From: a virus
IMG/VR virus record: IMGVR_UViG_3300021376_000295
Coordinates: 1-26,686 of that record
DNA: 26,686 nt
Reading direction: 5' to 3' (one strand)
This document shows positions 23,801 through 26,686 of this stretch, piece after piece; the first letter of the stretch is position 1; every line of letters begins with the position of its first letter. Made by a program: the position numbers and the translations under genes. A model generated the notes under the pieces. The model was not told the origin of the DNA. It saw only the letters and a program-made list of their open reading frames with translations, and made no database searches.

Positions 23801-25229
23801 CAACTACAATATCATAAAATTTTAATTGCATATTATTAGACAAATATTTATAGATAATGCTATTAATATTATTTTCATTAAAGGCATCATCATAGTCAAA
23901 TATAGACAATGATCCAACTGATGCTAAAAGTTGTCCTACTGGCATACCGCTACTACCTAAATCAGATGCTGATTTTTTAACTGAAAAACTAGTTACTTTA
24001 TCTGAAATATCTGCAACTAGTCTTGGAGACATTTCTATTAAGTCAAATGTAGAATTAACCTTATTCATTGCATCAACTACAACCCTTATGCCTTTTATGT
24101 TTTCAAACTCTCTATAAACTTTTCTATTGTCTGTATTTGATTTAAATGATATAGGATTTGTTAAATCTGTTACAAAATTAGTTAGTCTTGTTACTGTTTC
24201 TTCTTCTAAGTACCAACCATAGGACGGCGTAAATGTTTCCCATCCATCGTCAAACCAAATATGATAAGTTCCTAAGTCATCATCATTATTTTTAATTAAA
24301 TAAGCGTAACCAGTAATAGACTCTTTTGGCAAAAAAGATTCATTGTGGTATTCTTCTGCACGAATAAATACATCTTTATATTTTGCTGGAACCTTTAATC
24401 CGTATGCAAGTTCTACATATCCATCATGCTTTATAATTGATGTTCCGTCAGTTCTTCTAGAGTTAGCATCAAACTTAATTGCATCAACCCACTCATTTTG
24501 TTTTAAGTATTGAATTTTCCATTGAACTGGTGTTGTTTTATTAGAATCTCCATACAGAGAATCTGAAAAAGATCCAGCCTTTCCAGAAAAAGGACCTAGA
24601 TCCACTGAACCAACATTTGTTTGCATTTTAATTACTATTCTATTTGTTGGTATTGGATCTGAATAAACAACAAAGGGACATGCATCATCTATAAAATATT
24701 GACCACCTATTTGCTTATTTGCTATTCCAAAAACAGAACCAGCCTCAGTTCTATATGATGTCCAATATTTAAAATTATCATTTTTATCTGCCATATAGTA
24801 TCTAGGTCTATTTGACATGTTTATATTAGAGTGATGAGTTTTTTTACCTGGAATATAACATGCTTTATTTATACCAGATCTTGGTCTAAATTTTTTAAAA
24901 CAATCTTCTAATGAATACAACATTTTATTTTTTGTATTTTGTGCTAACAAAAACCATGGCTGTTCATTATCTTCTGGATCAATTCCTCCATCGATTTTTA
25001 TATCGGCATCTGTACCACCTGTATAAAAATTTCCTACATCATTTACATCAAAGGTATTTGGAATAAGTTTATATTTTTCAGAGTTAGAAAGTGTTGGTCT
25101 ATATCTGTAATTACCAATTCTAAAAATGTTATTAGCAATATTCATATTCCACTCTACAATAATTGCAGATTGTGTTTTAATTGTATTTGAAGACTCAAGA
25201 TGAGTTTTTAATTCTTCGTTTTGAAACAT
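20823..25229 (-). CDS. Very large tail hub / minor tail protein with lectin-like insert
   Basis: From the ATG at 25229 (TAATG junction; GGAAG Shine-Dalgarno) the protein is 1468 residues. Around residues 400-600 is a part resembling phage tail-hub domains (DISDKVTSFSVKKSASDLG, then FFDEYNNFVMMSKNY). At about 990-1180 there is a beta-rich section (RMRIIGKIETSE; DIGSIRRFYLYINNQI; MALFVRGGSKCMFENIYAL) typical of concanavalin/LamG-like lectin folds. The end, about 1380-1460, contains PIVQLGDIVNIEY, a pattern common at the end of hub and minor tail proteins. The whole would form the tail tip and may bind host surface glycans. A start at 25262 is possible but lies inside the preceding gene. Confidence 0.78.
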   Translation of the reverse strand: MFQNEELKTHLESSNTIKTQSAIIVEWNMNIANNIFRIGNYRYRPTLSNSEKYKLIPNTFDVNDVGNFYTGGTDADIKIDGGIDPEDNEQPWFLLAQNTKNKMLYSLEDCFKKFRPRSGINKACYIPGKKTHHSNINMSNRPRYYMADKNDNFKYWTSYRTEAGSVFGIANKQIGGQYFIDDACPFVVYSDPIPTNRIVIKMQTNVGSVDLGPFSGKAGSFSDSLYGDSNKTTPVQWKIQYLKQNEWVDAIKFDANSRRTDGTSIIKHDGYVELAYGLKVPAKYKDVFIRAEEYHNESFLPKESITGYAYLIKNNDDDLGTYHIWFDDGWETFTPSYGWYLEEETVTRLTNFVTDLTNPISFKSNTDNRKVYREFENIKGIRVVVDAMNKVNSTFDLIEMSPRLVADISDKVTSFSVKKSASDLGSSGMPVGQLLASVGSLSIFDYDDAFNENNINSIIYKYLSNNMQLKFYDIVVDVNGYDYMVPIKTLYCDSFPKYNPNDKKVTLELRDLYFYFESILAPEMLVTNVSLSYAVSLLLDSVGFSNYTFKRVTGEKELIIPFFYIGPDKTVAEVLNDLALSTQTAMFFDEYNNFVMMSKNYMLPSNSERDVQFTFYGSNDFIKNNEIRNKNKNIKLTNIIDIASSDKNVFNDGRINYKSRYIQRSYGTIKQASMIDNEAAAKNWIYKPALLWEVTGENPLRSINGQVQSQSGYSLSAIPLNSNLSNNEPVVVGNQITNNTIDLGEAVYWLGRHAGYFYANGEIIRFDALQYNIPGAEKVITTQDNNGKISFTTTNVGAIGNVWISSNQEYQNYMSKLTFNGKIYPTGLVRIYSEPKYEEINGITVMKNGSVSRHGRGQFGTPVLSHKAGLDPYWSNDLYVRGMDMESKYLFGLEHIAKTKEELVKDISEAITLSDGEAGVNNIRSKENKRTGIIKNFLSTSFTKETQNNTIKSTQTGSVQSSALVMSGPSFPNTETPLNFLSYQYKALDNRYKHFGTRMRIIGKIETSETRGQTPLNPTPYYVLQGSQPNQSLNISGGSGGIAVLLNPNTNVGYYFEIISLTEKNVSEYSTATENLHNVIFYKVLSDPEHKAIPIKLWGGITNIIVDEGNFVGLSRLTGEKNSTVYDLAVEYQDIGSIRRFYLYINNQIVSIVDDEAPTPVYNNMALFVRGGSKCMFENIYALTNNYSQNTVFALDTPVSAAFEDNEINANESFRKYSMSGIIQSTYLSGISPSQPPKFNIYFEEFGSIMREAAYLKVRYDKAFPALYAQLSPTFNRIKGYTVSGFRAGSYGAEFLIFNATDTAINLDETSGNYLRIQGVTFTQQSENELTVDNYFAKNSNFSDPEIGKDGLIVSPIKAQQDFDKIKTSRLTYGKKEFSMETPYIQSEDDAKDLMSWIIQKIMKPRKSIGLKVFNLPIVQLGDIVNIEYKNENNLDVVVSPKSKFVVYNIDYQKDIGGPNMTLYLSEV

Positions 25230-25903
25230 TATACTTCTTCCAATGTAACATCTATATTCCACAAATCAAAATTAGTTCCGCCTCTTTTAACTACAGAATA
25301 ACTAAAGTCTGTAAAATACATTTGTATTAATTGACTGTATTGAGGCAAGTGTGCATATGAATTATTATCAATGAGTCCATTGTCATTTTTAAAGTTTTTA
25401 TAATTATCATATGATAAATAAACCCAAAAGGGGCCCTGATGACTTTCGTACCAGTCTAAAATTTCTACTCCACCAGCGCCTCCGTCAGTTGTAAATTCTA
25501 AATTATTATCATTAATATGTGGAGATTTTCCAGTTGTGAGATTAAATTCTGGTGTTTGAAAATAAGATCTAGAAGGAAGCATTTCCCATGATGTGGTTAT
25601 TTGTAGTTTATCCGCTATATGATAAGACCTCATTCTACCATTTATCATCCTTTCACGTTTTTCAATTCTGGTAGGTTTAAAATTAATTTCTCCTCTATTG
25701 TCATCAGATAAAATTAAAAATTGGTCATACAAGTCTGTATTTGTTTCACTACCCACATCTTGTCCAATTTCCAAACCATTAGGGACATATATTTTATTTC
25801 CTCCAGGACTTGACTCTACAAGAGTTCCAGAATTTTCAGACCACAACATTCCTTGAGGCCTTTGATATCTTCTTCTACCAGTTATATAACTTGCTGTAGC
25901 CAT
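25229..25903 (-). CDS. Distal-tail-like protein
   Basis: The 224-residue protein lies directly between the tape measure and the hub, the usual place for a distal tail protein that joins tube and tip. It is rich in beta strands, with RIEKRERMINGRMRSYHIADK at about 79-99 and KLQITTSWEMLPSRSY following. The end, TNFDLWNIDVTLEEV at about 210-224, resembles the C-terminal strand of tail-tube-related folds. It starts at an ATG with a TAATG junction to the tape measure stop. Position is the main argument; sequence is only compatible. Confidence 0.66.
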   Translation of the reverse strand: MATASYITGRRRYQRPQGMLWSENSGTLVESSPGGNKIYVPNGLEIGQDVGSETNTDLYDQFLILSDDNRGEINFKPTRIEKRERMINGRMRSYHIADKLQITTSWEMLPSRSYFQTPEFNLTTGKSPHINDNNLEFTTDGGAGGVEILDWYESHQGPFWVYLSYDNYKNFKNDNGLIDNNSYAHLPQYSQLIQMYFTDFSYSVVKRGGTNFDLWNIDVTLEEV

Positions 25904-26686
25904 TATCCTGCAACACTCCTAAGTCTCTTAGAATCTACCTGACGAATTTGAGTCATTACTGCTCTTGCAATTTCATCAGGATTTGCATCAGATCTTACAT
26001 TAACTGCAACACTATAATTATACACTGAAGAATCAGAAACATCTCCATTATTCATGGCTCTCATTTTATCAACACCATAATTTTGAACAGCATATCTACT
26101 CATAACAAATTCACCTGGTGTTAGCATTGAAGGAATTACATCAGTTCCTATTACTGACCCACCCACCGCATATCTCTTTATTAGTCCTCCAGATGCTTTT
26201 CCACTGGGCCAATTAGCAAACTGACTTGCAGCAATGGCATTGCCACCAAACTTCTTGATGTCTGCTGCAGCCTTTGCTTTTGCTGCTGCGTCTGCCTTCT
26301 TTTTAGCGTTGGCTGCTTTTACTTCTGCAGTAAATGCTGCTGCCGAAGCAGCCTTTTGTGCTGGGGTATTTGTTAATTCATCTAAATGGGCATAGGCGCC
26401 TCCACCCATTTTTTTAATATTTGCATTAATAATTTCTTTTGAAAATGCATTTGCTCGATCTTTCATATTGAATAAATCTTGTACATGTAATCCAGCAGTT
26501 TGTCCAGCATTCTTAGTAATGTTTGCTACTGTGACGGCGTTGGCGATTCTTGCTAGGTCTTGTCTGTGTAAATCAGCAACAGATCCACCACTATTAACAT
26601 CTTTAACTATTGTGACGTCATCTTTTGTTCCATTAGACTTTGTTGCATTTCCATCACCTGTTTTTGGTTTTGTATTTGAGTCTGGA
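25903..26686 (-). CDS. Tape measure protein, C-terminal part (5' end outside window)
   Basis: The frame is open from the right window edge to the stop at 25903, about 261 residues, so the gene begins outside; an internal ATG at 26466 is not its start. An Ala/Lys-rich helical stretch (KAANAKKKADAAAKAKAAAD) is followed by GGLIKRYAVGGSVIGTDVIP and MLTPGEFVMSRYAVQNYG, a well-known signature at the C-terminus of tape measure proteins, which set the tail length. The last 60 residues contain NYSVAVNVRSDANPDEIARA, again typical. It is followed at once by the distal-tail-like gene. The visible portion supports a long non-contractile or contractile tail; which type is not decided here. Confidence 0.88.
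   Translation of the reverse strand, partial: PDSNTKPKTGDGNATKSNGTKDDVTIVKDVNSGGSVADLHRQDLARIANAVTVANITKNAGQTAGLHVQDLFNMKDRANAFSKEIINANIKKMGGGAYAHLDELTNTPAQKAASAAAFTAEVKAANAKKKADAAAKAKAAADIKKFGGNAIAASQFANWPSGKASGGLIKRYAVGGSVIGTDVIPSMLTPGEFVMSRYAVQNYGVDKMRAMNNGDVSDSSVYNYSVAVNVRSDANPDEIARAVMTQIRQVDSKRLRSVAG

Noticed and set aside
26264-26400. Ala/Lys-rich repeats in the tape measure as a DNA repeat
   Set aside because: They are ordinary low-complexity helix of a tape measure protein without regular unit length.

Overview
The window is a densely packed, AT-rich stretch of a tailed double-stranded DNA phage genome. Every gene I can support (34) lies on the minus strand, so transcription runs from high to low coordinates. 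Most genes touch or overlap (ATGA, TAATG or short overlaps), and no non-coding gap exceeds about 60 bases. I see no tRNA or rRNA, CRISPR array, insertion sequence, integrase or convincing terminator. A tape-measure protein, a distal-tail-like protein and a hub-like protein suggest a long-tailed, probably siphovirus-type virion. The host is an inference. A PHP-containing DnaE-type polymerase, AT-rich DNA, a possible leaderless message and similarity in gene style to aquatic actinophages point weakly to a planktonic bacterium, perhaps an actinobacterium.

In transcription order, 26686-18174 is the tail module: the C-terminus of the tape measure, a distal-tail-like protein, a 1468-residue hub protein with an apparent lectin-like insert, and four smaller tail-tip or fibre proteins. 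A short regulatory and unknown block follows (18174-16825): a zinc ribbon, a MerR-like HTH protein with an AT-hook-like motif, two unknown proteins and a 42-residue membrane peptide. Then comes a nearly complete replisome: DnaB-type helicase, an unknown 108-residue protein, DnaG-type primase, a gp32-like ssDNA-binding protein and a full-length DnaE-type polymerase whose nine PHP metal ligands all look intact. Between primase and ssDNA-binding protein sit two translationally coupled accessory genes: a three-helix membrane protein and a flavin-dependent halogenase.

Downstream of the polymerase are recombination and repair genes: a RecA-like recombinase with an altered Walker A, a zinc ribbon, an Hjc-like PD-(D/E)XK nuclease, two tandem 2OG-Fe(II) oxygenase paralogues, a conserved unknown, a Cas4/RecB-type nuclease with an Fe-S cysteine signature, a zinc-finger protein, a RuvC-like resolvase and an unknown protein. 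The leftmost part holds a 51-residue HTH protein, an Nmad1/DUF1599-like protein, small and large terminase subunits, and the start of a secreted protein with a signal peptide cut off by the window edge.

A textbook sigma70 promoter (TTGACA, 17 bp, TATAAT) lies at 12633-12661 just before the ssDNA-binding protein, and TATAAT hexamers occur in four other short gaps. The most interesting items are the halogenase with its coupled membrane partner, the paired oxygenases, the PHP-intact phage polymerase and the TATAAT pattern, including one possible leaderless start.
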